Shown here: in pieces, positions 34,389 to 44,849 of the stretch
How positions within the stretch are numbered: position 1 is the stretch's first letter
How the letters are laid out: each line of letters opens with the position of its first letter
DNA from: an uncultured Porphyromonadaceae bacterium
Lineage (GTDB): Bacteria > Bacteroidota > Bacteroidia > Bacteroidales > Muribaculaceae
Reading direction: 5' to 3'
Assembly: GCA_900541865.1 (NCBI GenBank)
Contig: UQLO01000008.1
Coordinates: 1 to 64,000 of the forward strand
DNA length: 64,000 bases
Notes under the pieces: generated by a model
What the model was told of the DNA's origin: nothing
The model's input: only the letters and a program-made list of their open reading frames with translations
The model's database searches: none
Position numbers and translations under genes: made by a program

Positions 34389-35495
34389 ATGCCGGAGGAA
34401 CGCCTCATAACCCTTGCCATCCACACTTTCGACAAAGCGGTCGCCCTGCGCGCACTGCTTGAGAACGAAGGTATCGAAGTGGAGCTGCACAACGTCAATC
34501 TACAAGTTCCGGGACTTAGTTCCGGGGTCAGAGTGCGCATCCCCGAGAAGGATTTGGCCCTGGCTCTGCGCATCGTCGAAAACAAGGAGCTCTTCAGTCC
34601 GGAGGGTAGCGCCGAGCACATCGTTCTGGTGCCGGTCGACTTCAGCGAACATTCTTTCAAGGCCGTCGGCGTTGCGGCCGCTTTGGCCTCGCGCAGCAAA
34701 GCCAAGCTGCGTTTTCTCTACAGCTACATCGATCCCTACCTTGCGGGCTCGCTTCAGCTCAAGGACACTCTGAGCTACGACGACAGCGAACCTCGCGCAC
34801 GCGCCATGCTCGGCGCCCACAGCGAGCGGCTGATGAGCAACTTCTGCGAGCGCGTGCGCAACGCCATGAAGCACGGCCACATGCCTCCGGCGCCTTTTTC
34901 GGCGCAGGTGATGGAGGGTGTGCCCGAAGACGCCATCGTAGAGCACGGCAAGCGCATCAACCCCACTATCGTAGTGATGGGCACCCGGGGTGCGGCCCGT
35001 AAGCAGGCCGAGATGATAGGCTCCATCACCGCCGAGGTGCTCGACGAGGGGCTGTTCACTGTGCTGACCGTGCCGGAGCCGGCGGAGTCGGAGGCAGTGC
35101 TTACTCCGCGCAATATTCTCTTTTTCAGCAACCTCGACCAGGAAGATATACTGGCCATGGATGCCGTCTACCGCATTTTCGGCGGCACGGGCGTCAAGGT
35201 GACCATCATGCACGTGCCTTCGCGACGCCGTTTTTCCGATTCGGGAGCCGGTAAGGCCCTCCACAAACTCAGCCAGTACTGCCGCGAGAATTTCGCCAAC
35301 TACCACTTCATCAGCGTGCCGGTGAGCCCCGACGACTGCGAAAAGGCCTTCGCCAATTTGCAGCAGGGCGAGACTTTCGACCTCATAGTTGCCCCCAACC
35401 GGCGCCGCAATGCCTTCAGCCGCCTGCTAAACCCCGGGCTGGCCCATAAAATCATTTTTCAGACCGACGTGCCGATGCTGGTCATTCCGGTCTGA
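34389..35495 (+). CDS. Universal stress protein with N-terminal DUF2007-like domain and two Usp domains
   Basis: A 368-residue cytoplasmic protein. Residues about 1-70 look like a DUF2007 (putative signal-transducing) domain (TFDKAVALRALLENEGIEVELHNVN). Two Usp domains follow: the first starts HIVLVPVDFSEHSFKAVG near 78 and has the nucleotide-loop-like VVMGTRGAARKQAEMIGSIT near 196; the second starts NILFFSNLDQEDILAMDAVY near 240 and ends LVIPV. The start at 34389 is preferred over an in-frame upstream ATG because the added residues overlap the intergenic hairpin region and are not family-like. It stands 57 bp before iorA and may share its transcript. Confidence 0.85.
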   Translation: MPEERLITLAIHTFDKAVALRALLENEGIEVELHNVNLQVPGLSSGVRVRIPEKDLALALRIVENKELFSPEGSAEHIVLVPVDFSEHSFKAVGVAAALASRSKAKLRFLYSYIDPYLAGSLQLKDTLSYDDSEPRARAMLGAHSERLMSNFCERVRNAMKHGHMPPAPFSAQVMEGVPEDAIVEHGKRINPTIVVMGTRGAARKQAEMIGSITAEVLDEGLFTVLTVPEPAESEAVLTPRNILFFSNLDQEDILAMDAVYRIFGGTGVKVTIMHVPSRRRFSDSGAGKALHKLSQYCRENFANYHFISVPVSPDDCEKAFANLQQGETFDLIVAPNRRRNAFSRLLNPGLAHKIIFQTDVPMLVIPV

Positions 35496-35552
35496 CTCCA
35501 ATGCGCACGTTATACCGGGCGCACTGACACAGCCTAAAATCAAGCCATAACC

Positions 35553-37166
35553 ATGAACCACAGACAATTGCTCCTTGGCGACGAAGCCTTTGCCTTAGGG
35601 GCCATCAACGCCGGTCTCTCCGGGGCCTACGCCTACCCGGGCACGCCGAGCACCGAAATTCTCGAGTATATCCAGCTCAACCCCACGGCTCTCCGCAGGG
35701 GTCTACACTCCCACTGGTCGAGCAACGAAAAAACGGCCGTCGAGGAGGCCCTTGGCATGTCGTTCTGCGGCAAACGCGCCATTGCGGCCATGAAACACGT
35801 TGGGCTGAACGTTGCCGCCGACCCCTTCGTGAACTCGGCCATGACGGGCGCTCACGGCGGACTCATCGTCGTTGCCGCCGACGACCCTTCGATGCATTCG
35901 TCGCAAAACGAACAGGACAGCCGCTTCTACGCCGCCTTCGCCCTTCTTCCGGCTCTTGAACCTTCGAGTCAGCAGGAGGCGTACGACATGGCGGCCTACG
36001 GCTTCGAGCTCTCCGAGCGCTTCGGGGTGCCGGTGCTTCTGCGCTTAGTGACGCGTCTTTCGCACTCCCGCGCCGTGGTTGAGGTTGCCGACGAGGCCGG
36101 CGCCGAAAAGGCACTCTCCTACCCCTCCGCTCCCCGCCAATGGGTGCTTATGCCGGGCAATTCGCGTCGCCGCTACCCCGAGCTGCTCAAGACCTACGCC
36201 GACCTTGAGAAGGAGGCCGACGCCTCTCCCTTCAACCGCTTCGAGGAGGCCGCCGGAGAGGCCCCCGAGGCTCTGCGAGGACTGGGTATCATCGCTTCGG
36301 GCATTGCGTATAACTACGTTCGGGAGGCTTTCGGCGGCAAGTGCCCCGTGCCTCTGGTTAAGGTGAGTCAATACCCTCTGCCAATGGGACTTATCGGCAA
36401 GCTTGCCGACAACTGCAAGCGCATTATGGTCGTCGAGGAGGGTCAGCCCGTCATCGAGGAGCGTCTGCGCGGCCTGGATGTGGCCCCCGGACGTATAATA
36501 GGCAAACTCGATGGACATCTGCCCCGCACGGGCGAGCTTACGGTCGACAGTGTGCGGACCGCGCTCGGAATCGCCGTTCCGACCGGCGAGGCCGTTCCGG
36601 CTGTTGTGATGCCGCGGCCACCGGCCCTCTGTCAGGGCTGCGGCCACCGCGATGTGTTCAACGCCCTCAACAAAGCTCTCGAGAGCTACCCCTCGCCCAA
36701 GGTGTTCGGCGACATCGGCTGCTACACGCTGGGCTACCTCTCGCCCTTCCATGCAATCGACACAGTAGTGGATATGGGAGCCTCCATCACCATGGCAAAG
36801 GGGGCTGCCGACGCCGGCCAGCACCCTGCAGTGGCCGTGATCGGCGATTCAACATTTACCCACAGCGGAATGACGGGCCTGCTTGACGCCATAAACGAAA
36901 ACTCGCCGATCACCGTGATAATCAGCGACAACCTAACCACCGGCATGACGGGCGGCCAGGACAGCCAGGGCACGGGCAAACTGCGCGACATCTGTCTGGG
37001 CCTCGGCGCCGACCCCGACCACGTGATAGAGGCGGAGTCGCTGCCGCGAAATGTGGCCGCGCTGACAGAAATGTTCCGGCGCGAGATAGACCACAACGGC
37101 CTCTCGGTGATAATTTCGGCCCGCGAGTGTATCCAGACCGCACGGCGCCACGCTAAAAAACCTTAA
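35553..37166 (+). CDS. iorA: Indolepyruvate:ferredoxin oxidoreductase, alpha subunit
   Basis: Thiamine-diphosphate subunit of the 2-oxoacid oxidoreductase that converts arylpyruvates (from Trp, Phe, Tyr) to aryl-acetyl-CoA. The 537-residue product shows the N-terminal pyrimidine domain (AYPGTPSTEILEYIQ near 28) and the C-terminal TPP domain (ALCQGCGHRDVFN near 360, GDIGCYTLGYLSPF near 388, GDSTFTHSGMTGL near 430). It ends soon after the TPP domain and lacks the C-terminal ferredoxin domain with two CxxCxxCxxxC clusters present in longer archaeal IorA. It is 12 bp before iorB. Confidence 0.92.
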   Translation: MNHRQLLLGDEAFALGAINAGLSGAYAYPGTPSTEILEYIQLNPTALRRGLHSHWSSNEKTAVEEALGMSFCGKRAIAAMKHVGLNVAADPFVNSAMTGAHGGLIVVAADDPSMHSSQNEQDSRFYAAFALLPALEPSSQQEAYDMAAYGFELSERFGVPVLLRLVTRLSHSRAVVEVADEAGAEKALSYPSAPRQWVLMPGNSRRRYPELLKTYADLEKEADASPFNRFEEAAGEAPEALRGLGIIASGIAYNYVREAFGGKCPVPLVKVSQYPLPMGLIGKLADNCKRIMVVEEGQPVIEERLRGLDVAPGRIIGKLDGHLPRTGELTVDSVRTALGIAVPTGEAVPAVVMPRPPALCQGCGHRDVFNALNKALESYPSPKVFGDIGCYTLGYLSPFHAIDTVVDMGASITMAKGAADAGQHPAVAVIGDSTFTHSGMTGLLDAINENSPITVIISDNLTTGMTGGQDSQGTGKLRDICLGLGADPDHVIEAESLPRNVAALTEMFRREIDHNGLSVIISARECIQTARRHAKKP

Positions 37167-37178
37167 GTACCCATAACC

Positions 37179-37757
37179 ATGAATATCAATATAATACTCG
37201 CCGGTGTAGGCGGCCAGGGAATTCTCACCATAGCCAACGTGCTGGGTATGGCTGCCCTTGAGCAGGGTTTATACCTCAAGCAGGCCGAAGTGCACGGCAT
37301 GAGCCAGCGCGGAGGCGACGTGCAGAGCAATCTCCGCATATCCTCGGAGCCTATCCACTCCGACCTCATCCCCCTTGGAGGGGCCGACCTGATTATCTCC
37401 ATGGAGCCTATGGAGGCTCTCCGCTATCTGCCCTATCTTCGCGAGGGCGGCGTTGTGGTTACCAACACCACTCCCTTCATCAACATTCCCGACTACCCCG
37501 GCGAAGAAGCTCTCGCCGAAGCCTACGCCAATCTGGGCTGCCGCTGCGAGCAGGTCGACGCCGACGCTCTGGCCAAAGAGGCCGGCAGCCCACGGTCGGC
37601 CAATATAGTTCTGCTGGGCGCAGCCGCCCCCTTCCTGGGTATGGAGACCGGACTGATAGAAGACGCCGTTGCCAAGCGTTTCATAACCAAAGGACAAGCC
37701 GTCGCCGACGCTAACCTCAGCGCCTTCCGCCTCGGCTTTGCCGCAACGACAAAATAA
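37179..37757 (+). CDS. iorB: Indolepyruvate:ferredoxin oxidoreductase, beta subunit
   Basis: A 192-residue gamma-type (POR domain III) subunit that pairs with IorA. Seen: NIILAGVGGQGILTIANVLG at the N-terminus and HGMSQRGGDVQSNLRIS near 45, both typical for the family. Usual length. The next gene begins 7 bp after its stop. Confidence 0.93.
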   Translation: MNINIILAGVGGQGILTIANVLGMAALEQGLYLKQAEVHGMSQRGGDVQSNLRISSEPIHSDLIPLGGADLIISMEPMEALRYLPYLREGGVVVTNTTPFINIPDYPGEEALAEAYANLGCRCEQVDADALAKEAGSPRSANIVLLGAAAPFLGMETGLIEDAVAKRFITKGQAVADANLSAFRLGFAATTK

Positions 37758-37764
37758 CTCCGCC

Positions 37765-39075
37765 ATGCTACCACTGACCGAACAACAGCTCAACAGCATA
37801 ATGGAGCGGCTCAATATAGCCAGCCTCTCCGAAGCAACTATACGCCAGATAGTTGCCGTTGCCGCCGCAGCCGAAAAAGAGGCCGGTGAGCCTTTTCTCC
37901 ACCTCGAAGTCGGCAATCCCGGCCTACCGCCTAATGTCGTTGGCGTGACCGCCGAGCGCGAGGCCCTTGAAGCGGGCGTGGCCGCTCAGTATCCCCCCAT
38001 CATGGGCGTTGATGAGCTTAAAAAAGCCGGTTCACGCTTCGTCAAAGCCTTTCTTAACGTCGATGTTGCCCCGGCCCATATAGTTCCCTCGGTAGGTTCC
38101 ATGCAGGGCAGCTTCTGCATGATGCTCCTTCTGAGCTACCGCGACCCCGAGCGCGACACTATGCTCTACCTCGACCCCGGTTTCCCTCCGCAGCATCTGC
38201 AGGCTAAGCTGGTAGGCCTCCGCCAGGAGAGTTTCGACATTTACTCCTACCGAGGCGACGCGCTGGAGGCTAAACTGGAGGCGGTGCTGGCTTCCGGGAG
38301 GGTAACAGCGATGCTCTACTCCAACCCCAACAACCCCGCCTGGACCAACTTCACCGAGCGCGAGCTGGAAATTATAGGCCGGCTGGCAACGAAGTACGAC
38401 GTAATCGTGCTCGAGGACCTCGCCTACATGGGAATGGACTTTCGGCGCGACTGCGGCACTCCCGGCCGTGAGCCTTTCATACCCAGCGTGGCGCACTACA
38501 CCGACAACTGGGTGCTTTTGGTATCCGGCTCTAAAATCTTCAGCTATGCCGGCCAGCGGGTTGCCCTGGTTTGCATGAGCGACAGCGTTTTCAACCGCCA
38601 CGACCCTGCTCTGGAGGCCTTTTTCGGCATGAAAGGTCTCGGCAACGCATATATTTTCGGCGTGGTCTACGCGGTTTCGTCGGGCGTGTGCCATTCGGCC
38701 CAGATAGCCATGGCCGCCATGCTCAACGCCGCCGCCGACGGTCAACTTAACTTCGTTGGCGACTGCCGCGAGTACGAACGCCGCTGCCGTCGCGCCAAAA
38801 AGAGCTTTGAGGATGCCGGTTTCCGACTGGTCTACAGCACCGACGACGGCGCTCCCGTCTCCGACGGCTTCTTCTTCACCTCCACCTACGGCGATATGGA
38901 CAGCGAAAGCCTCCAACGCGCCCTTATGCGCCACGGCGTGGCCTCCATCTCCCTTCCCGGCACCGGTAGCAGCATGCACGGCCTGCGTATTTGCGTGAGC
39001 CGCCTTGCCTCCGACGCCGATATCGAAACCCTCGACAAACGACTCAAAGCCTTCGCCAATGAACAAGCACATTGA
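37765..39075 (+). CDS. PLP-dependent class I/II aminotransferase of the ior operon
   Basis: A 436-residue fold-type I aminotransferase. Seen: YSNPNNPAW near residue 188 (the NPxxP-type loop), EDLAYMGMDF near 213, the PLP lysine in VSGSKIFSYAGQR near 256, and RICVSRLAS near 412 with the substrate-carboxylate arginine. The start at 37765 (MLPLTEQQ) is preferred over an ATG 27 bp upstream that lies within iorB. In this operon it would make the 2-oxoacids that IorAB oxidises, probably from aromatic amino acids; substrate specificity is inferred from context. Overlaps the next gene by 17 bp. Confidence 0.88.
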   Translation: MLPLTEQQLNSIMERLNIASLSEATIRQIVAVAAAAEKEAGEPFLHLEVGNPGLPPNVVGVTAEREALEAGVAAQYPPIMGVDELKKAGSRFVKAFLNVDVAPAHIVPSVGSMQGSFCMMLLLSYRDPERDTMLYLDPGFPPQHLQAKLVGLRQESFDIYSYRGDALEAKLEAVLASGRVTAMLYSNPNNPAWTNFTERELEIIGRLATKYDVIVLEDLAYMGMDFRRDCGTPGREPFIPSVAHYTDNWVLLVSGSKIFSYAGQRVALVCMSDSVFNRHDPALEAFFGMKGLGNAYIFGVVYAVSSGVCHSAQIAMAAMLNAAADGQLNFVGDCREYERRCRRAKKSFEDAGFRLVYSTDDGAPVSDGFFFTSTYGDMDSESLQRALMRHGVASISLPGTGSSMHGLRICVSRLASDADIETLDKRLKAFANEQAH

Positions 39076-40363
39076 TTACGTCAGCGCCGAGCAAGCCGCC
39101 GCGCTCATCAAAAGCGGCGACCACGTTTTCATCCAGGGGAGCACATCCATTCCCGAAACGCTCGTGGCAGCCATGGCGGCACGTGGCGGCGAGCTTCGCA
39201 ACGTCACTGTCTACGTGGCTTTTGCCGTGGCCGACCGCGAGGCGCCTTACTGCCGACCGGAGTTCCGCGACTCTTTCCTGGTTGAGAGTTTCTTCGTGTC
39301 GAACTCGGTGCGAAAATGGATTGCCGACGGCTACGGGCAGGTAATACCCCGCTTCTTGGGCGAAGTGCCCGCCCTCTTCCGCGACGGCACCTGCCCCGTC
39401 GACGTGGCCTTGATAAACTGCTCGCTGCCCGACGATGAGGGCAACGTGAGCTTCGGCGTGTCGGCCGACCTGGCCACCTCGGCGGTGGAGTGCGCCCGCA
39501 CCGTCATCGCCCAGATTAACCCGAACATGCCCTTCAGCTACGGCGACCCGGTGATCAACCTGAGCCGCATAGCCGCTGCGGTCTACACCGACGACCCTCT
39601 CGTCGAAGTGCCAACTCCGGAGCCGACCTCCGACGAGATTGCAATCGGGAACTATATCGCCGAACGCATCCCCGACGGGGCTACATTGCAGATTGGCGTA
39701 GGTGGTATTCCCAACGCCGTTCTCCGCGCCCTCCACGACCACAAACACCTCGGCTTACACACCGAGGCCATGACCGACGGCGTGCTTCCTCTGCTCGAAA
39801 AAGGCATCATCGACAATTCGCGCAAGGTAATCCTGCCCGGCAAGAGTGTGGCCTCGCTGGCACTGGGTTCAAAGGAACTCTACCGCAAGATGGACCACAA
39901 CCCTGATATGATTTTCAAGGACGTGGCATGGACCAACGACCCATATATAATAGGTGCAAACCCCGACGTAGCGGCCATAAACTCCTGTCTGGAGATAGAC
40001 CTCACCGGCCAGATATGCGCCGACAGCATAGGCACCCGCATCTACAGCGGAATCGGCGGCCAGCACGACTTCGTCTACGGCGCCTCGCGCAGCCGCGGCG
40101 GCCAGTCCTTCCTTGCCATGCTCTCCACCTCCGGCAAGGGCCACAACAAAATCAAGCCCGTGCTCACCCCCGGAGCCGGAGTGGTGACAACACGCTTTCA
40201 GACAAACTTCGTCGTCACCGAGCACGGTATCGCCGACCTGCGGGGCCGAACGCTGGCCGAGAGAGCCAAGATGCTGGTCGGGCTTGCTGCGCCGCAGTTC
40301 CGCGAGGAACTCGACCGTGCGGCCGCCGAGCGGTTCGGCTACTCCTACCTGCGACTGAAGTGA
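39059..40363 (+). CDS. Acetyl-CoA hydrolase/CoA-transferase family protein (4-hydroxybutyrate/butyryl CoA-transferase type)
   Basis: A 434-residue family I CoA-transferase. Seen: HVFIQGSTSIPETLV near 22, GVGGIPNAVLRALHDH near 219, the catalytic glutamate in GLHTEAMTDGV near 234, and SRSRGGQSFLAMLSTS near 344. It moves CoA from an acyl-CoA to acetate or another acid. The start at 39059 lies inside the upstream gene; earlier Met residues would overlap too far. As the last step of the ior operon it would release arylacetate (or branched-chain acid) and conserve the thioester as acetyl-CoA. That role is inference from gene order. Confidence 0.88.
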   Translation: MNKHIDYVSAEQAAALIKSGDHVFIQGSTSIPETLVAAMAARGGELRNVTVYVAFAVADREAPYCRPEFRDSFLVESFFVSNSVRKWIADGYGQVIPRFLGEVPALFRDGTCPVDVALINCSLPDDEGNVSFGVSADLATSAVECARTVIAQINPNMPFSYGDPVINLSRIAAAVYTDDPLVEVPTPEPTSDEIAIGNYIAERIPDGATLQIGVGGIPNAVLRALHDHKHLGLHTEAMTDGVLPLLEKGIIDNSRKVILPGKSVASLALGSKELYRKMDHNPDMIFKDVAWTNDPYIIGANPDVAAINSCLEIDLTGQICADSIGTRIYSGIGGQHDFVYGASRSRGGQSFLAMLSTSGKGHNKIKPVLTPGAGVVTTRFQTNFVVTEHGIADLRGRTLAERAKMLVGLAAPQFREELDRAAAERFGYSYLRLK

Positions 40364-40423
40364 ACTAAAGAACCGATTTCAACATTTAATATAATTATAT
40401 CTTACTTACTATTTTAACAACCA

Positions 40424-41845
40424 ATGCATAATCTGAAAAAAGCGGCTCTTGCCGCCATGGCCCTCGCCGCCGTGGCCGGCACGGCCGCAGCTAAAAAAAC
40501 GTCCGAACAGGACAAAGTTATACTCCACGCCTGGACGTGGAGTCTCGACACCATAGCCGCCAACATGCAGCGCATCGCCGATGCCGGCTACGACTACGTG
40601 CAGACATCGCCCGTGCAGGCCTGCTACATCGGCGACGGCGGCGGCATGGCTCTCTTCAGCGAGCCCGGCGACTCCGTGCAGGGCAAGTGGTACTACTACT
40701 ACCAGCCTACCGACTGGACTATAGGAAACTACATGCTCGGCAGCCGCGACGACTTTAAAGCAATGGCCGACAGCGCCTACAAGTACGGAGTGAAGGTTAT
40801 CGTCGATGTGCTTCCCAACCACACGGCCATCGATCACACCGCCGTGCTCCCCGGGCTGGACAATGCCGTGGGCGGCCACGAAAACCTCTTCCATGCCAAC
40901 GGTTTCACGCCGATAACGCAGTGGAACGACCGCTACGAGTGCACCACAGGCGAAATGGGCGGACTCCCGGACGTCAACACCGAAAACCCCGACTTCCAGT
41001 ACTACTTCCTACAGTATATCAACGACTTAATCAACCTTGGCGCACGCGGTTTCCGCTACGACACCGCCAAGCACATCGGTCTGCCCTCCGACCCCCTCGA
41101 CGCCAAGGCCGAACGCAACAACTTCTGGGACGTCGCAACCGGCCGCGAAGGCGTCAAGGGTCTTTCGCTGCTGATGCCCGACAGCGTCTATATCTACGGC
41201 GAAGTGCTGCAGGACCAAAACGTTAAAGAACGCGAATACGCCGAATATATGGACCTCACCGCCAGCGCCTACGGCCACAACCTGCGCCAAGCGCTCGAAA
41301 ACGGCCGCTACGAGGCCTCTCTGGAGGACTGGGCACACCCCGCACAGCCTACCGACCTGGTGACGTGGGTGGAAAGCCACGATACCTATGCCAACGCCCA
41401 CGAATCGGCAGGCCTCAGCGACGATCAGATTCGTGCCGGATGGGTATTCCTCACCGCACGCGCTACCGGCCGTCCGCTCTTCTTCAGCCGACCCGCCGGA
41501 CGCACCCCGCAGAACTACTGGGGCAACAACCGCATCGGCGCACGCGGCAACGATGAGTTCTTCCATCCCGAAGTGGTTGCCGCCAACAAGTTCCGCCACG
41601 CCATGGCAGGACAGCCCGAGGCTATAGTGAGCGCCAACGACGGTGCGGTAGTGGCGGTCGAACGCGGCAACCGGGGCGTTGCCTTAGTCAACTTCTCCGA
41701 CCGCAGCCAGCGCGTCAAGATGGCCTGCACCCTCCCCGCCGGCGAGTACACCGACGCAGTCTCCGGCACCTCTTTCAAAGTTCGCAACGGCAAGCTCGAA
41801 GGCACCCTCGCCCCGCTTGCCACCTACACCCTCTACGCCCGCTGA
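40424..41845 (+). CDS. Secreted alpha-amylase (GH13)
   Basis: A 473-residue glycoside hydrolase family 13 enzyme with a signal peptide (about 1-23, AALAAMALAAVAGTAAA), so periplasmic or outer-membrane-exported. Catalytic motifs of the TIM barrel are present: VIVDVLPNHTA (near 130), GFRYDTAKH with the Asp nucleophile (near 212), YIYGEVLQD with the general acid Glu (near 259), and VESHDTYAN with the third Asp (near 319). A C-terminal beta domain closes the protein (about 395-473). No SusC/SusD genes are beside it, so it is not part of a visible polysaccharide utilisation locus. The 60-bp upstream gap is AT-rich and may hold its promoter. Confidence 0.93.
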   Translation: MHNLKKAALAAMALAAVAGTAAAKKTSEQDKVILHAWTWSLDTIAANMQRIADAGYDYVQTSPVQACYIGDGGGMALFSEPGDSVQGKWYYYYQPTDWTIGNYMLGSRDDFKAMADSAYKYGVKVIVDVLPNHTAIDHTAVLPGLDNAVGGHENLFHANGFTPITQWNDRYECTTGEMGGLPDVNTENPDFQYYFLQYINDLINLGARGFRYDTAKHIGLPSDPLDAKAERNNFWDVATGREGVKGLSLLMPDSVYIYGEVLQDQNVKEREYAEYMDLTASAYGHNLRQALENGRYEASLEDWAHPAQPTDLVTWVESHDTYANAHESAGLSDDQIRAGWVFLTARATGRPLFFSRPAGRTPQNYWGNNRIGARGNDEFFHPEVVAANKFRHAMAGQPEAIVSANDGAVVAVERGNRGVALVNFSDRSQRVKMACTLPAGEYTDAVSGTSFKVRNGKLEGTLAPLATYTLYAR

Positions 41846-41889
41846 CGCATCCTCCTTTGGCAAGGATTCCCTTCGGGATTGACGATGAC

Positions 41890-41974
41890 TGAAGCCCTCG
41901 GTCCATACGTCGCTGGAGTTTCGCTCAGGAAGCTTCAACGCTATGGAGCGAGGGCTTCAACCATCGGTCCATAC
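41890..41974. repeat. Inverted repeat with direct-repeat flanks after the amylase gene
   Basis: TGAAGCCCTCG (41890-41900) pairs perfectly with CGAGGGCTTCA (41949-41959). TCGGTCCATAC occurs twice as a direct repeat at 41898-41908 and 41964-41974. No T-run follows, so it is a repeat element rather than a clear terminator. Confidence 0.6.
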
Positions 41975-41984
41975 TCTGCGCATA

Positions 41985-42012
41985 CACTCTTCACTATTCT
42001 CTCTTCACTATA
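41985..42012. repeat. Third CACTATT heptamer array
   Basis: Four 7-bp units (CACTCTT, CACTATT, CTCTCTT, CACTATA), the same family as the arrays flanking tamB. Confidence 0.7.
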
Positions 42013-42020
42013 ACTTATAT

Positions 42021-42052
42021 TTTGCGGGTTTGGGGGATTTTGAGTAATTTTG
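42021..42052 (+). promoter_or_regulatory. Promoter of cvpA (possibly of cvpA-suf)
   Basis: TTTG (42021-42024), a 20-bp spacer and TAATTTTG (42045-42052). The ATG follows only 9 bp after the -7 element, so the mRNA would be almost leaderless. Confidence 0.75.
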
Positions 42053-42061
42053 CAGGTTGAT

Positions 42062-42544
42062 ATGGTAGTGGATATTTTAATAGGCGTTGTGCTTGCAGCG
42101 GCGGCCGTCACGGGCGCTGTCACGGGGCTTGTGCGCCAACTGGGCACCCTGGTGGCCTTCGTGGTTGCCGTGCTCGCCTGCCGGTTCTTCGGGCCGCAGG
42201 TGAGCCACGCCGTAGTGTCGGCAGCCGCCGAGCATGGCACTCTGCTTGCCGTGCTGAGCTACGTGTTAGTGTTCGTGGTGGCTTTCGGGATAGTGCTGCT
42301 GATAGCTCGTCTGCTTCATGCCACCGTCAGCGCCATGAAGCTCGGCGCTGTAAACCGCATCCTTGGCGCGCTTTTCCGGCTGGCCTTGTGGCTGGTTGTG
42401 ATGAGCGCTTGCCTCAACGTCTATTTTGCCATATTTCCGGAAGCTGCCTCCGGCTTCGAGGTCAAGAACCGTCCATGGCGCCAATGGACGCTGAAGGCGG
42501 CTCCCGCTCTGGTAGGCTATATTCAGCACGGCGCCAACCCTTAG
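42062..42544 (+). CDS. CvpA family membrane protein
   Basis: A 160-residue inner membrane protein with four hydrophobic segments (about 4-22, 28-48, 63-85, 102-125), the GAVTGLVRQLGTLVAFVVAVLAC pattern of CvpA (colicin V production) proteins, and a short polar tail. Role unknown. The start at 42062 is taken rather than an in-frame ATG at 42050, which lies inside the promoter -7 element. It precedes sufB by 40 bp without a visible terminator, so it may be cotranscribed with the SUF genes. Confidence 0.85.
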   Translation: MVVDILIGVVLAAAAVTGAVTGLVRQLGTLVAFVVAVLACRFFGPQVSHAVVSAAAEHGTLLAVLSYVLVFVVAFGIVLLIARLLHATVSAMKLGAVNRILGALFRLALWLVVMSACLNVYFAIFPEAASGFEVKNRPWRQWTLKAAPALVGYIQHGANP

Positions 42545-42584
42545 GGCAGCCCGTGCGTTAATATACAACTAACAAAGAACTCAG

Positions 42585-44075
<1,491 letters not shown>

Positions 44076-44084
44076 TCGAAGAAT

Positions 44085-44846
44085 ATGGAACTGTTGAAAG
44101 TACAAAACCTCCATGCCGGGATAGACGGCAAAGAAATACTGCGTGGCATCGACCTTGAAGTTCGCCCCGGCGAAGTGCATGCCATAATGGGTCCCAACGG
44201 CTCCGGCAAAAGCACCCTCAGCGGCGTGCTCGCCGGCGACCCACGCTTCAACGTCACCGCAGGCACTGCCACTCTGGGCGGAGTGGACCTCCTTGCACTC
44301 TCACCGGAAGACCGCTCCCACGAGGGCCTCTTCCTCTCTTTTCAATATCCCGTTGAGATACCGGGCGTTACGATGGTGAACTTTATGCGCGCCGCCGTCA
44401 ACGCCAAGCGCAAATACCTCGGCGAGCCTCCGATGAACGCCTCCGAGTTCCTCAAGATGATGCGACAGAAGCGTGCCATCGTAGAGCTTGACAACAAGTT
44501 AGCCTCGCGCTCGGTCAACGAGGGCTTCTCCGGCGGCGAAAAGAAGCGCAACGAAATCTTCCAGATGGCAGTGCTCGAGCCACGCCTCGCCATTCTCGAC
44601 GAAACTGACTCGGGCCTTGACATCGATGCCCTCCGCATCGTTGCATCCGGTGTCAACGCCTTGAAAACCAAAGAAAACGCCACCATCGTAATCACCCACT
44701 ACCAGCGCCTGCTCGATTATATCAAGCCCGATTTTGTGCATATCCTCTACAAGGGCCGTATCGTACACTCCGGAGGGCCCGAACTCGCTCTCGAACTCGA
44801 GGAGAAGGGCTACGACTGGATTAAACAGCAGGCCGACGCCGAGTAA
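44085..44846 (+). CDS. sufC: Fe-S cluster assembly ATPase SufC
   Basis: Cytosolic ABC ATPase of the SUF system, 253 residues. Walker A is GPNGSGKST (near 35), the Q-loop SFQYPVEIPG (near 86), the signature FSGGEKKRNEI (near 148), Walker B LAILDETDSGLDIDA (near 168) and the switch histidine in VITHYQRLL (near 205). It drives SufB/SufD remodelling; no transmembrane partner is involved. 9 bp after sufB and 3 bp before sufD. Confidence 0.97.
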   Translation: MELLKVQNLHAGIDGKEILRGIDLEVRPGEVHAIMGPNGSGKSTLSGVLAGDPRFNVTAGTATLGGVDLLALSPEDRSHEGLFLSFQYPVEIPGVTMVNFMRAAVNAKRKYLGEPPMNASEFLKMMRQKRAIVELDNKLASRSVNEGFSGGEKKRNEIFQMAVLEPRLAILDETDSGLDIDALRIVASGVNALKTKENATIVITHYQRLLDYIKPDFVHILYKGRIVHSGGPELALELEEKGYDWIKQQADAE

Positions 44847-44849
44847 GCC

